Source: a bacterium HR37
GTDB taxonomy: Bacteria; Desulfobacterota_D; UBA1144; Nemesobacterales; CSP1-2
Reading direction: 5' to 3'
Length of the DNA stretch: 64,000 nucleotides
Assembly (NCBI GenBank): GCA_002898375.1
Contig: BEIN01000004.1
Span: 1-64,000 of the forward strand
The position numbers and the translations under genes are program-made. Position 1 is the first letter of the stretch. Every line of letters starts with the position of its first letter. A model generated the notes under the pieces. The model searched no databases and was not told where the DNA came from. It was given only the letters and a program-made list of their open reading frames with translations. Shown here piece by piece: positions 53,950 to 61,670 of this stretch.

Positions 53950-54933
53950 TTACAGATACTTGCTTTGTTGCAAACATCTTTTTTTTAGGGAGAGAAAAAA
54001 AAATCTATTTTCCCCTCTACCTCTTACAATCACATGTATGTTATAAACTACAGCCATAAGGGATACAATTTTCTTCTTGTTCTTCCACTTCCTCTCCCTT
54101 ATACTATCCCCAAACTTCCTTTTTATAACTGAAATCACTGTCTCACATATCCATCTCTTTCCATAAATACCACTCCATCTGGAAATCATATAAACCATAT
54201 ATGCTAAGATTCTATCTAGACTCCTTATACTCCCACCCCTTCTTATAGGTGGGATGACCCTTATAGGGAACCCAAGCCTAAAATTCCCCTTTCCATCAAA
54301 CCCCCTGTCCATAACTTCTATTAAAGCCATCAGAGATGATTCCTTCTCTAACTTAGCCAAACCCCCTGCATCCCCACTTGGCCCTCTTCCAACAACCTCA
54401 GATACTAAAACCTGTGTCCTTGTATCCAATAAATACCAAACCTTTATCCACCTCTTCCTCCTCTTCCCACTCCTTAGGGCATAATAAAATCCTGCTACAT
54501 CCTCCTTAAACCCAGTTGAATCACAAGCAAATACCAATGCTAAGCTACCCCCAGGAATAACTATCTCCAAAACCTTCCCAAAAAGCCTCTTTATCTCTTT
54601 ACCACTTACCCTACTTAATGCCCTACAAAACGTTGAATAATTTGGAACCCACCTTAAACCCAATACCCTCCTTGTATCACTTGAGGATAATAAAAACTCC
54701 TCTAAATCCCTATAAGACATATTCCTTATGTATATCTTTAAAAGTACACATGAAATTAACTGAGGAAGACTATATATATGTGGACTCTTCTTATGTGAAT
54801 ACATTGCAAGTGATTGTCTTGCTACAAAATACGCCATCCTTAAAAACCTCTTGTATCTACCTTCCTTTTTATTCCTTTTCATATTAAAACTACTACTAAA
54901 TCTCTTTTGCCTCCTTAGGGTATACTCAATCAT
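53950..54933 (-). CDS. IS5-like DDE transposase
   Basis: The product has 327 residues. The DDE triad is Asp in FACDSTGF, Asp in EVMDRGFDGKG and Glu in the R-x3-E-x6-K motif RWICETVISVIKRK, typical of the IS4/IS5 superfamily. The middle carries NYSTFCRALSRV. The N-terminus is basic. The frame appears intact, so the copy may be active. Its stop codon lies about eight bases outside the terminal repeat, in flanking DNA. The mRNA start lies in the loop of a hairpin (54909-54957). Confidence 0.9.
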   Translation of the reverse strand: MIEYTLRRQKRFSSSFNMKRNKKEGRYKRFLRMAYFVARQSLAMYSHKKSPHIYSLPQLISCVLLKIYIRNMSYRDLEEFLLSSSDTRRVLGLRWVPNYSTFCRALSRVSGKEIKRLFGKVLEIVIPGGSLALVFACDSTGFKEDVAGFYYALRSGKRRKRWIKVWYLLDTRTQVLVSEVVGRGPSGDAGGLAKLEKESSLMALIEVMDRGFDGKGNFRLGFPIRVIPPIRRGGSIRSLDRILAYMVYMISRWSGIYGKRWICETVISVIKRKFGDSIRERKWKNKKKIVSLMAVVYNIHVIVRGRGENRFFFLSLKKRCLQQSKYL

Positions 54934-54997
54934 ATCTAATTTATACCTTAAGGAGGCTTCTTATCTATATCTTTTCTATATCTTTGCAACAGAGCAA
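53960..54997 (-). mobile_element. Insertion sequence, IS5-like, about 1.04 kb
   Basis: The ends are imperfect inverted repeats: TTGCTTTGTTGCAAA at 53960-53974 and TTGCTCTGTTGCAAA read from 54997 leftwards (14 of 15 identical). One transposase gene fills the element. I could not identify a target-site duplication. A decayed copy of the right end occurs at 58321-58447. Confidence 0.8.
54909..54957 (-). promoter_or_regulatory. Hairpin around the transposase start codon
   Basis: GCCTCCTTAAGGTATA (54957-54942) pairs with TATACCCTAAGGAGGC (54924-54909), 15 of 16 positions, and the ATG at 54933 lies in the 17-base loop. The 5' arm contains CCTCC, an anti-Shine-Dalgarno. Such structures limit transposase translation from read-through mRNA in other ISs. 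Confidence 0.5.
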
Positions 54998-55257
54998 TTA
55001 CCAAGTGGTATAGTTATAAGGCTACAGAACTGATAAAAACTTATACTCATGTTAGCACAAAGGATCTTTAGAGCGATAAAAAGCTTCTCCAATGATCTCT
55101 TAACAGTAAGTAAAATATGATTAAAAACCAATGGTTGACCGGAGGATATATATGGGAACAATCGCATATCTTTCGTATTTTGTAGCATATCCGGGCTACT
55201 CGGATATGAACAATTTAGATGAAATTTAAACCAGTAATTGGTAAACAGGAGGCAATT

Positions 55258-57879
55258 ATGGGGTTAGATAATTACTTTCAGTCCAAAAAATGGAGCATTG
55301 TAGATGTTTTAACAATGCCGTCACGCAAAGCTGAATACTATGGATATGCTGATATTGGTCTTTCAAACCAATCTAGAAAGTATATAAAAGATTCCTTACC
55401 AAAGGGAATTTACCACCACCAGAAAGAAGCTATTAAAGATTTTCTTGCTAAGAAAAATATTTGTTTGACTACAGGAACAGCTTCAGGTAAAAGCTTAGTT
55501 TTTTATGTAGCAGCAATAGAACAGTTTGTAAGACATCCAGATTCTAAAATTATTGCTATTTATCCTCTAAAAGCACTGGGTAGAGAACAAGAAGAACGTT
55601 GGATTGAATCACTACGAAATGCAGATCTTAGTGTCAAGGTAGGGAGAATAGATGGACAGATTCCAGTGCATGCACGACTTGGAATATTAAAAAATAGCCA
55701 AGTACTGATACTAACCCCTGATATTATTCATTCTTGGTTTATGTATAATATAAGTAACAAGGCGGTAATAAACTTTCTTGCTAAGCTTTCCCTAATAGTC
55801 GTTGACGAAGTTCATAATTATACAGGTGTATTTGGAAGTAACTCTGGTTTTCTCTTTAGAAGAATGCAGCACATAATGAACTTGCTTGGTTCTTCTCCTC
55901 AATATATTGCTGCTTCAGCTACTATTTCTGAACCAGAGTTACATTTAAAAAAATTGTTAGGAGTAGAATTTAAGATAATTGGTTCAGACTTAGATACTTC
56001 TCCTAGGCAAGAGGTTACAATTGAACTTGTTGAACCTCCAAGCATAAAAGATTTATTAACTACTTTATCGGAATTTATGGAGTTTATTGCTAGGAATACA
56101 GATTATAAGTTTATAACTTTTGTAGATAGCAGGAAACAAACCGAATATATTACCTCGATCATCTCTCGTTCTCAAATAAGAGAGGATGATGAAATGTCTT
56201 TAGATTACGACCACTTGCAAAAGCTCAATGTTCTACCATATCGAGCCGGATACGAAGAGGAAGACAGAAATGTAATTCAAGAAAGACTTAGTAAGGGGAA
56301 ACTAAATGGAGTTGTAAGTACAAGTGCTCTTGAACTTGGAATTGACATTCCATTTTTGGATCTAGGTATTTTAGTAGGAGTTCCAAATTCTGCTACAAGT
56401 TTTTATCAACGAATTGGACGTATCGGACGACGTTCTAAGGGAAAAGTTATAGTGATCAATACAGGTGATATTTATAGTGAAAGCATTTTTAGAAATCCAA
56501 AACAATTATTAAATATGCCTTTGTCAGAGGGAGCGTTATACTTGGAGAATCCACGTATTCAATATATTCATGCACTGTGTTTAGCAAGACATGGAGGAGA
56601 ACATGATCAAGTGTGCTCTATCCTTAATATAGAGGAATCAACATCAGATTTCAAAAGCTCTATTAGCTGGCCGGAAGGCTTCTTAGAACTTTGCAAGTCT
56701 GAGCGTATCGGTGTGATTCCTCCTGAGCTCCAAAATATAAAAGCACAAGCAGGTGATGATCCGAATCATACATATCCACTAAGGGATGTAGATATACAGT
56801 TTCGAGTTAAACACAAAAAGGGGCCTATAGAAGAATCTCTTGGTTCATTATCATATGGTCAATTAATGCGCGAGGCATATCCTGGAGCTGTATATTATTA
56901 TACTACAAAACCGTATAGGGTGTATCGTGTTAAAGTTTATTCGAAGCTTATTGAGGTAAGGACTGAAAAGAGATATACTACAAAACCGTTGATGTTACCT
57001 ACTTTGGTATTTCCTAACTTTACTTCAGGAAATGTGTATTTGGCTCGAAAATATGGTGATCTAATTGCTGTGGAATGTAACTTGCAAATAAGAGAAATTA
57101 TTGTTGGATTTAAAGAACGGCGTGGACCTAACGAGTTTACAGTTAATTATCCTCTTGATCCTTCATTAAATTTGTACTTTGACCAATCCCGATTTACGCG
57201 AAATTATTTTACTACAGGAGTAGTTTTTACCCATCCAATTTTTAATCAACCTAAGATCCGATGCGACATCATTGCTAATCTTTTATTCGAGGCTTTTTTG
57301 ATGGTTATTCCATTTGAAAGACGGGATATTTATTTCGCTAATGATAAACATAGAGTAAAAAGTGGATCAATCAACGAAGGGGATAAATTTGTTTGTATAT
57401 ATGATCAAACTTATGGAAGTTTGAGATTGTCAAGTCGTATTTTAGAGGAATATATCTTGAAACAGGTTGTGGAAAAAACAGTTGAATTAGCTCAACATGA
57501 TGAGAGTCTAGATATAGATCACGAAACAATAAAAGCATTAGAGGAGATATTAGCTTCCTTATCTAAAGTACCCATTGAAATTTCTTTTGACTCGGAGAAG
57601 GAGCTCCCATCTGAAACTAATCGCTTCGTGAGAGTAATAATGCCTGGTTCGAAGGGCCTGAATGTTAAAGAGAATAATGAAGAATTTTTTGTTGAGGGTG
57701 TATTTTTCAGTCCTTATTTTAACGGATTGGCCTATAGAGGTAAACATTTATCTCAACAGGGACCAAAATACAAAAGCGTAACGATCTCAATTGCTGTTGA
57801 TTCATTAAAAGAAATACCTGGTGAAAGTAAGTTTGGTTTGTATGACCTTGAAACGGGAGAGTTAAAAGAACTCGAGTAA
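55258..57879 (+). CDS. YprA/MrfA-like superfamily 2 helicase
   Basis: The product has 873 residues from the ATG at 55258, five bases after AGGAGG; an in-frame ATG at 55219 is unsupported. Helicase motifs: Walker A LTTGTASGKSLVFY, Ia YPLKALGREQ, Walker B VVDEVHNYTG (DEVH), III SATI, V STSALELGIDI and VI QRIGRIGRRSKG. The C-terminal third (NLLFEAFLMVIPFERRDIYF, FVCIYDQTYGSLRL) resembles DUF1998 but lacks its usual Cys cluster. MrfA unwinds DNA in crosslink repair, and related helicases occur in defence systems such as DISARM. It is markedly AT-rich with codons unlike the core genes, so horizontally gained. Confidence 0.82.
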   Translation: MGLDNYFQSKKWSIVDVLTMPSRKAEYYGYADIGLSNQSRKYIKDSLPKGIYHHQKEAIKDFLAKKNICLTTGTASGKSLVFYVAAIEQFVRHPDSKIIAIYPLKALGREQEERWIESLRNADLSVKVGRIDGQIPVHARLGILKNSQVLILTPDIIHSWFMYNISNKAVINFLAKLSLIVVDEVHNYTGVFGSNSGFLFRRMQHIMNLLGSSPQYIAASATISEPELHLKKLLGVEFKIIGSDLDTSPRQEVTIELVEPPSIKDLLTTLSEFMEFIARNTDYKFITFVDSRKQTEYITSIISRSQIREDDEMSLDYDHLQKLNVLPYRAGYEEEDRNVIQERLSKGKLNGVVSTSALELGIDIPFLDLGILVGVPNSATSFYQRIGRIGRRSKGKVIVINTGDIYSESIFRNPKQLLNMPLSEGALYLENPRIQYIHALCLARHGGEHDQVCSILNIEESTSDFKSSISWPEGFLELCKSERIGVIPPELQNIKAQAGDDPNHTYPLRDVDIQFRVKHKKGPIEESLGSLSYGQLMREAYPGAVYYYTTKPYRVYRVKVYSKLIEVRTEKRYTTKPLMLPTLVFPNFTSGNVYLARKYGDLIAVECNLQIREIIVGFKERRGPNEFTVNYPLDPSLNLYFDQSRFTRNYFTTGVVFTHPIFNQPKIRCDIIANLLFEAFLMVIPFERRDIYFANDKHRVKSGSINEGDKFVCIYDQTYGSLRLSSRILEEYILKQVVEKTVELAQHDESLDIDHETIKALEEILASLSKVPIEISFDSEKELPSETNRFVRVIMPGSKGLNVKENNEEFFVEGVFFSPYFNGLAYRGKHLSQQGPKYKSVTISIAVDSLKEIPGESKFGLYDLETGELKELE

Positions 57880-58139
57880 GTAAATATATGTTAATGCAGT
57901 GTGTTATTCGTTATCTAAGTTTTACTAGAGACTATTGATGAAATAAACTTAATTGCTGAATGAAATACATAGCTGTCTGCGTTAAGGGAACCCAGAAAAT
58001 TGTGTTGAGTTGTATATGAGGAAAAAGAAATGAGTATTTATTGCTATAACAAATTGCTATGCTTAACATCGCTACCGCTCAACAGATGAGCTTAGTCGTT
58101 GAGCTGTTTTATATAAAACCTGGTTAAGACTAATTTTAT
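57880..58139. other. Intergenic DNA without recognised gene
   Basis: AT-rich DNA between the helicase stop and the restriction-domain remnant. I see no intact frame of convincing length, no tRNA and no clear promoter. A short inverted repeat AACGACTAAG-type signal around 58080-58110 (CTCAACAGATGAGC, GTTGAGCTG) could fold weakly. Confidence 0.4.
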
Positions 58140-58320
58140 ATGAAGTCGTCAGAGCTGCTGGTTGTAGGTAAGCTATACACAAGGAAAGATTTGTGAAAGC
58201 AATTTGGAATTGCAGATGCTACTATCAGCACTGGTGTCTTTAAACCCAAAGGATTTAATTCAATTTGGTTGTTTGTAACAGAACACAAAACACCTAAATG
58301 CCACAATACAGAGATTTCCT
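58140..58320 (+). pseudogene. Fragment of a restriction/helicase-associated domain (DUF3427-like)
   Basis: From ATG 58140 one frame reads MKSSELLVVGKLYTRKDL, a TGA at 58194, then KQFGIADATISTGVFKPKGF and NSIWLFVTEHKTP. The pattern LYTRKDL..QFGI.DATI..GVF.PKG..SIWLFVTE.KTPD is one I recall from DUF3427-type or McrA-like restriction proteins. It has an in-frame stop, no ribosome site and breaks off where the IS remnant begins, so it is a dead gene piece. The family assignment is from memory and should be tested. Confidence 0.5.
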
Positions 58321-58447
58321 TCTTCCCTTTTATTCCGTTTAAGATTACAATTATTCCTAAATCTGTTTTGCCTCCTTAAGTAATACTTAAATATACCCAA
58401 TTTATACCTTAAGGAGGTTTTTTATCCCTATCTTTGTAACAGAGCAA
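58321..58447 (-). mobile_element. Decayed right end of a second IS5-like element
   Basis: These 127 bases align along their length with the right end of the intact IS (54870-54997): shared blocks include TTTTGCCTCCTTA, AATTTATACCTTAAGGAGG, ATCTTTG.AACAGAGCAA. It includes the start of the transposase gene and the hairpin arms CCTCCTTAAG / CTTAAGGAGG, but not the remainder. It interrupts the restriction-domain fragment and ends 47 bases before the next gene. Confidence 0.8.
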
Positions 58448-58493
58448 CCTAATGTTATAATTGCTTCTAAGTCTCTTTTTTGGAGGCAGTGGT

Positions 58494-59474
58494 ATGGGGA
58501 AGTTAACTGTAAATTTTAAAAGAGTTCGAAGTTACTTTCGTGATAAGCTAGATTGGGCTTGGCAGTCTGACAACGTAGTTGAGCTTGACCGGATCTGGAA
58601 CAGATTAAGAGATCGGCTTACAACAACAAAGGCTCAGGGAAAAGACATAGTTAGTGTTGTTCTTGCATTTCTTCAGGAGCCAGATTTGCTAAGATGGACT
58701 AAAAGTTTAACAGAGGGTGCAACAACTGTTTATGATAAGGCAATGGATGCATTTATAAGAGAGGGCATTGGTGGACAAGAACATCGTTTATTTGATGGTG
58801 GTCATACTATTAGTGGTTCTTGGGAGGCAGTAAGAGAAGCTCTTCCAGGTGATACCAGATTTGAGGAGATTACAGGTTGGGTTGAGGCTTACTTTAAGGA
58901 TCTGACAACCCCTAGGGGAATGCCATTTGTAACAATTGATAAGGCAGACTTTGACAATTGGGTTGAAACGATAGCTGAAAATATTCCAGGTATTGACAGA
59001 AGATACCTATACGATTTACTGACCTTTGATGCTATGGAAATCTTTGTTGCTGGTCTTAGTGTTGTAGGCGTTTTCTTTGCCTTTAGCAAAGAGGACAAAG
59101 AGAATGTAGCTAGGATACTTGGGTCAATGGGTATATCTTCCATAATAGCAGCTAATCCGATTTTGGGTATTACAACAATTGCGTTAACAGCTTACTCGTA
59201 CTGGAAGCATGGACCAATTGATACTGCGTCTGCTGTTAAGGGTGGTGGGCTTACAGCTATTTCGGCGTTTTTGTTTTGGATTATGTCGTTGCCAATACTT
59301 GTTGAGCTAGTTATAGTTGTTACCTTGACCGTACTATTCAGAAAACAGGTACTTGACAACAGGGAATTTGCAAGCTGGTTAAAACAAAAGGTGCAGGACT
59401 CTTTAGTTGGACCGAAAGAGCTTATTAATCTCGACAGACTTGAAAATTTAGTCTCGGTATTGGGTACCCGCTAA
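58494..59474 (+). CDS. Unrecognised island membrane protein with HRLFDGGHT motif
   Basis: The product has 326 residues from the ATG at 58494, seven bases after GGAGG. About the first 190 residues are soluble and charged with a striking block QEHRLFDGGHTISGSWEAV near residue 103-121 and KDLTTPRGMPFVTIDK. From about 195 there are three or four hydrophobic segments (FVAGLSVVGVFFAF, SSIIAANPILGITTIALTAY, GGLTAISAFLFWIMSLPILV, LVIVVTLTVLF), then an amphipathic C-terminal tail. No family or enzyme motif is certain. I have an impression of related hypothetical proteins in accessory regions, but cannot name them. A 55-codon acidic ORF follows 96 bases later. Confidence 0.75.
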   Translation: MGKLTVNFKRVRSYFRDKLDWAWQSDNVVELDRIWNRLRDRLTTTKAQGKDIVSVVLAFLQEPDLLRWTKSLTEGATTVYDKAMDAFIREGIGGQEHRLFDGGHTISGSWEAVREALPGDTRFEEITGWVEAYFKDLTTPRGMPFVTIDKADFDNWVETIAENIPGIDRRYLYDLLTFDAMEIFVAGLSVVGVFFAFSKEDKENVARILGSMGISSIIAANPILGITTIALTAYSYWKHGPIDTASAVKGGGLTAISAFLFWIMSLPILVELVIVVTLTVLFRKQVLDNREFASWLKQKVQDSLVGPKELINLDRLENLVSVLGTR

Positions 59475-59570
59475 TATAAAGCTTTAATCTAGGCTATAAT
59501 GAAGTCACAAGTTGAATATCCCAGGGAAAAGCAATTGCGAAAAAAGTAATCTAAAGCGAGAATAAAAGAG

Positions 59571-59738
59571 ATGAAAAAATCTTTTAAATGGCCTATTTCA
59601 AAACTGGTTGAGGATCTTTTAGGAAATATCCCGGATAAATCTGTAGAAACACTGCTTGAGGAGCTAGAGAAAGTATTGCCAGAAAACGAAGAAGCAGATG
59701 ATAAGGATAAAGCAAATAAACAGGATGTAGAAAAATAA
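59571..59738 (+). CDS. Tiny acidic ORF downstream of the island membrane protein
   Basis: A 55-codon frame, ATG 59571 to TAA 59738, below the usual ORF cut-off. The product starts basic and aromatic (MKKSFKWPISKLVEDLLG), then a helix (TLLEELEKVL) and a very acidic/lysine tail (PENEEADDKDKANKQDVEK). AAAGAG precedes the ATG weakly. Size and place suggest a partner, for example an immunity or regulatory peptide, but no homology is known to me. Confidence 0.5.
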   Translation: MKKSFKWPISKLVEDLLGNIPDKSVETLLEELEKVLPENEEADDKDKANKQDVEK

Positions 59739-59879
59739 ATGTTTTTAGAAGCTCCTAGCTAGAACCTGCTTTTTTGAAGTAAATCAGCTTGTAAAAATTA
59801 TGTAACCTTCGTGCAACCTTTCCAGCTTTTATAAGAAAAAAGTTGCCTAATACCAGCAGTAGCACTAAACAAAAGAAAT
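59739..59879. other. Intergenic DNA, no recognised gene
   Basis: AT-rich DNA between the tiny ORF and the inverted repeat. A frame opens at 59843 and runs into the recombinase fragment, but its first 50 codons are low-complexity Ser/Lys/Gln and look non-coding. Confidence 0.4.
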
Positions 59880-59955
59880 GCCAACAGGCTCTGATCTCTT
59901 CGTCCTCCTATAAGAAATCTATAGCTATCTCCTCCTCTCAACAGAACCTGTTGGC
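59880..59955. repeat. Inverted repeat upstream of the recombinase fragment
   Basis: GCCAACAGG (59880-59888) and CCTGTTGGC (59947-59955) are perfect complements; an extra CTG/CAG pair after a 2-base mismatch extends the stem. The right arm also forms a small hairpin CAACAG-AAC-CTGTTG. It may be a recombinase-binding site or the relic of an element end. Confidence 0.45.
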
Positions 59956-59963
59956 TAGATCAA

Positions 59964-59999
59964 GTTTTAATTCCCTACGGGAATTAGAGGTATTTCTAC
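59964..59999 (+). repeat. Solitary CRISPR-repeat-like 36-mer
   Basis: This 36-base segment begins GTTTTAATTCCC and ends GGTATTTCTAC, with a perfect 7-bp hairpin (AATTCCC-TAC-GGGAATT) inside. Length, GTTT start, internal palindrome and AC end are those of many CRISPR repeats. No second copy lies at spacer distance either side and no cas gene is in the window, so it is at most a relic. The recombinase fragment starts directly after it. Confidence 0.35.
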
Positions 60000-60004
60000 T
60001 TTAT

Positions 60005-60319
60005 TCTGATGCATGGAAGAGAGCTTGGAAGACAGCTCTTAAGAAATCAGGAATAGCATATTGCAGGTTTCATGATCTTAGACATACCTTTGTATCAAAT
60101 CTTGTTGTGGGGGAGAAAGAAGATTTAACAACTGTTATGGAGCTTAGTGGACACAAGGATATCCGGATGCTTAAGCGTTACAGCCACACAGGAGAAGAGG
60201 CAAAGAGAACAGCTATAGGAAAGCTTGAAGAACGCTTAAACAGAGCGGTTATAGACACCTCTTTGGACACCTCTAGCAGTATATATGAATATGAAGAAGA
60301 ATTAAATGTAAGTCCTTGA
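60005..60319 (+). pseudogene. C-terminal fragment of a tyrosine recombinase (integrase)
   Basis: About 104 residues of the phage-integrase catalytic domain remain: AWKRAWKTALKKSGIAYCRF, box II HDLRHTFVSNL (His and Arg), LSGHKDIRMLKRYSH with the second His and the nucleophile Tyr, then an acidic tail. The N-terminal SAM-like domain and the first catalytic Arg/Lys part are missing; the in-frame sequence upstream (from 59843) is not recombinase-like. It ends seven bases before the 3' end of tRNA-Gly, the normal position for an integrase that targets the tRNA. It is the truncated driver of the island. Confidence 0.85.
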
Positions 60320-60325
60320 AATCAT

Positions 60326-60402
60326 TGGAGCGGGAAACGGGATTCGAACCCGCGACCTTCTCCTTGGCAAGGAGACGCTCTAACCAACTGAGCTATTCCC
60401 GC
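60326..60402 (-). tRNA. tRNA-Gly(GCC), right boundary of the island
   Basis: A 77-nt cloverleaf with acceptor GCGGGAA/TTCCCGC, D arm TAGCTCAGTTGGTTAGAGC, anticodon arm TCTCC-TTGCCAA-GGAGA (anticodon GCC), T arm GGTTCGAATCC, discriminator T and encoded CCA. The 3' end faces the island and the recombinase fragment. It is intact and presumably functional; its 3' end is repeated in diverged form at 49795-49822. Confidence 0.96.
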
Positions 60403-60507
60403 TTTGTATTTTAAAGCATAGCCAGACACGTATGTGTTGTCAAGGAAGGGTAAGGTCTTTTATGGTTTACTTACCAAACTGGTATTATATTCTATCTATA
60501 GTTAACT

Positions 60508-61656
60508 ATGGAAAGAGTGGATAGAGCATCTCTAATAAAGCGTGTAAGAAGGGTGGTTGTAAAGGTTGGAAGCAGCGTTCTTACCAACGAGTACGGGGAG
60601 ATCTCAGAAACCATGTTTGATGAGATTGCAAGAGAGGTTTCAGGGATTAAGTCCAAGGGAGTGGATGTGGTTCTGGTTTCTTCAGGTGCAATAGCTGCAG
60701 GTATGAAAAAACTTAAACTAAAGGAAAAGCCTCAGGAGATTTCTATGAAACAGGCTATAGCTGCATGTGGTCAGAGCACGCTTATGTGGTACTATGAGAT
60801 GGCTTTTTCCTTGTTTGGAGAAAAGGTTGCTCAGATACTCCTTACCCATGATGGGTTCTCTTCAAGAAAGAGATTTCTAAATGCCAGAAAAACCCTTCTT
60901 ACCCTCCTTAAGATGAACGTAATCCCGATAGTTAACGAAAACGATAGTGTGGCAGTTGAAGAGATCATGCTTGGTGATAACGACAATCTTGCTGCACTTG
61001 TTACAACCCTTGTAGAGGCAGATTTGCTTGTACTTCTTACGGATATCGATGGACTCTACAGTAAGGACCCAAGGCTCTATGCTGATGCCACTTTAATCTC
61101 AACGATAGAGGAGATAGATGAGTGTGTTAAGGAGATAGCCGGGGATACAATCGGAAGAACTACTACCGGGGGAATGAAAACCAAGATTGAGGCTGCAAGG
61201 ACTGTTGCGGCCTTTGGAGTTCCAACCATCATTGCAAATGGTAAGAAAAAGTCTACACTCCGCAATATATTTGCCGGGAAACAGGTGGGGACGCTTTTTC
61301 TTCCCGCAAAGGAGAGGCTAAGGGGAAGAAAGCACTGGATAGCGTTTACGCTTAAGCCTGTTGGAGAAATAGTTATCGATGAGGGAGCAAAGAATGCAAT
61401 CTCCCTATACGGAAAGAGCCTTCTTCCTTCCGGTGTGAAGGAGGTAAGAGGGGATTTTGATATAGGGGACCCTGTTAGATGCGTTGATGAAAGTGGGGTT
61501 GAGGTCGCAAGGGGGCTGGTCTCTTATAGCTCGGATGAGATAAGAAAGATAATAGGGGTTAAAACCTCTGATATAGAGGGTATTCTTGGATATAAGTACG
61601 GAGATGAGGTAATACATAGAGATGATCTGGTGGTTGTTTTTAAAGCCAAGTCCTAA
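60508..61656 (+). CDS. proB: Glutamate 5-kinase
   Basis: The product has 382 residues. It phosphorylates glutamate as the first step of proline synthesis. The amino-acid-kinase domain shows VVVKVGSSVLTNEYGEI, VSSGAIAAGMKKL, PIVNENDSVAVEEI, LGDNDNLAALV and TTGGMKTKIEAA. The C-terminal PUA domain (about 275-370, LYGKSLLPSGVKEVRGDFDI) is present, as in E. coli. proA is not adjacent; mltG follows after 14 bases. It lies just outside the island. Confidence 0.96.
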   Translation: MERVDRASLIKRVRRVVVKVGSSVLTNEYGEISETMFDEIAREVSGIKSKGVDVVLVSSGAIAAGMKKLKLKEKPQEISMKQAIAACGQSTLMWYYEMAFSLFGEKVAQILLTHDGFSSRKRFLNARKTLLTLLKMNVIPIVNENDSVAVEEIMLGDNDNLAALVTTLVEADLLVLLTDIDGLYSKDPRLYADATLISTIEEIDECVKEIAGDTIGRTTTGGMKTKIEAARTVAAFGVPTIIANGKKKSTLRNIFAGKQVGTLFLPAKERLRGRKHWIAFTLKPVGEIVIDEGAKNAISLYGKSLLPSGVKEVRGDFDIGDPVRCVDESGVEVARGLVSYSSDEIRKIIGVKTSDIEGILGYKYGDEVIHRDDLVVVFKAKS

Positions 61657-61670
61657 CAAGAGGTTGGGAA

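Noticed and set aside
53950-55005. A target-site duplication around the IS.
   Set aside because: Bases beside the two terminal repeats (ATAC and TTAC) are not identical over a convincing length.
59843-60004. N-terminal part of the 59843-60319 reading frame as part of the integrase.
   Set aside because: It is Ser/Lys/Gln low-complexity with no recombinase features and contains the inverted repeat and the CRISPR-like 36-mer; only the part from about 60005 matches the family.
59880-60040. A CRISPR array.
   Set aside because: Only one repeat-like unit is present; no second copy at 60-75 base spacing on either side and no cas genes.
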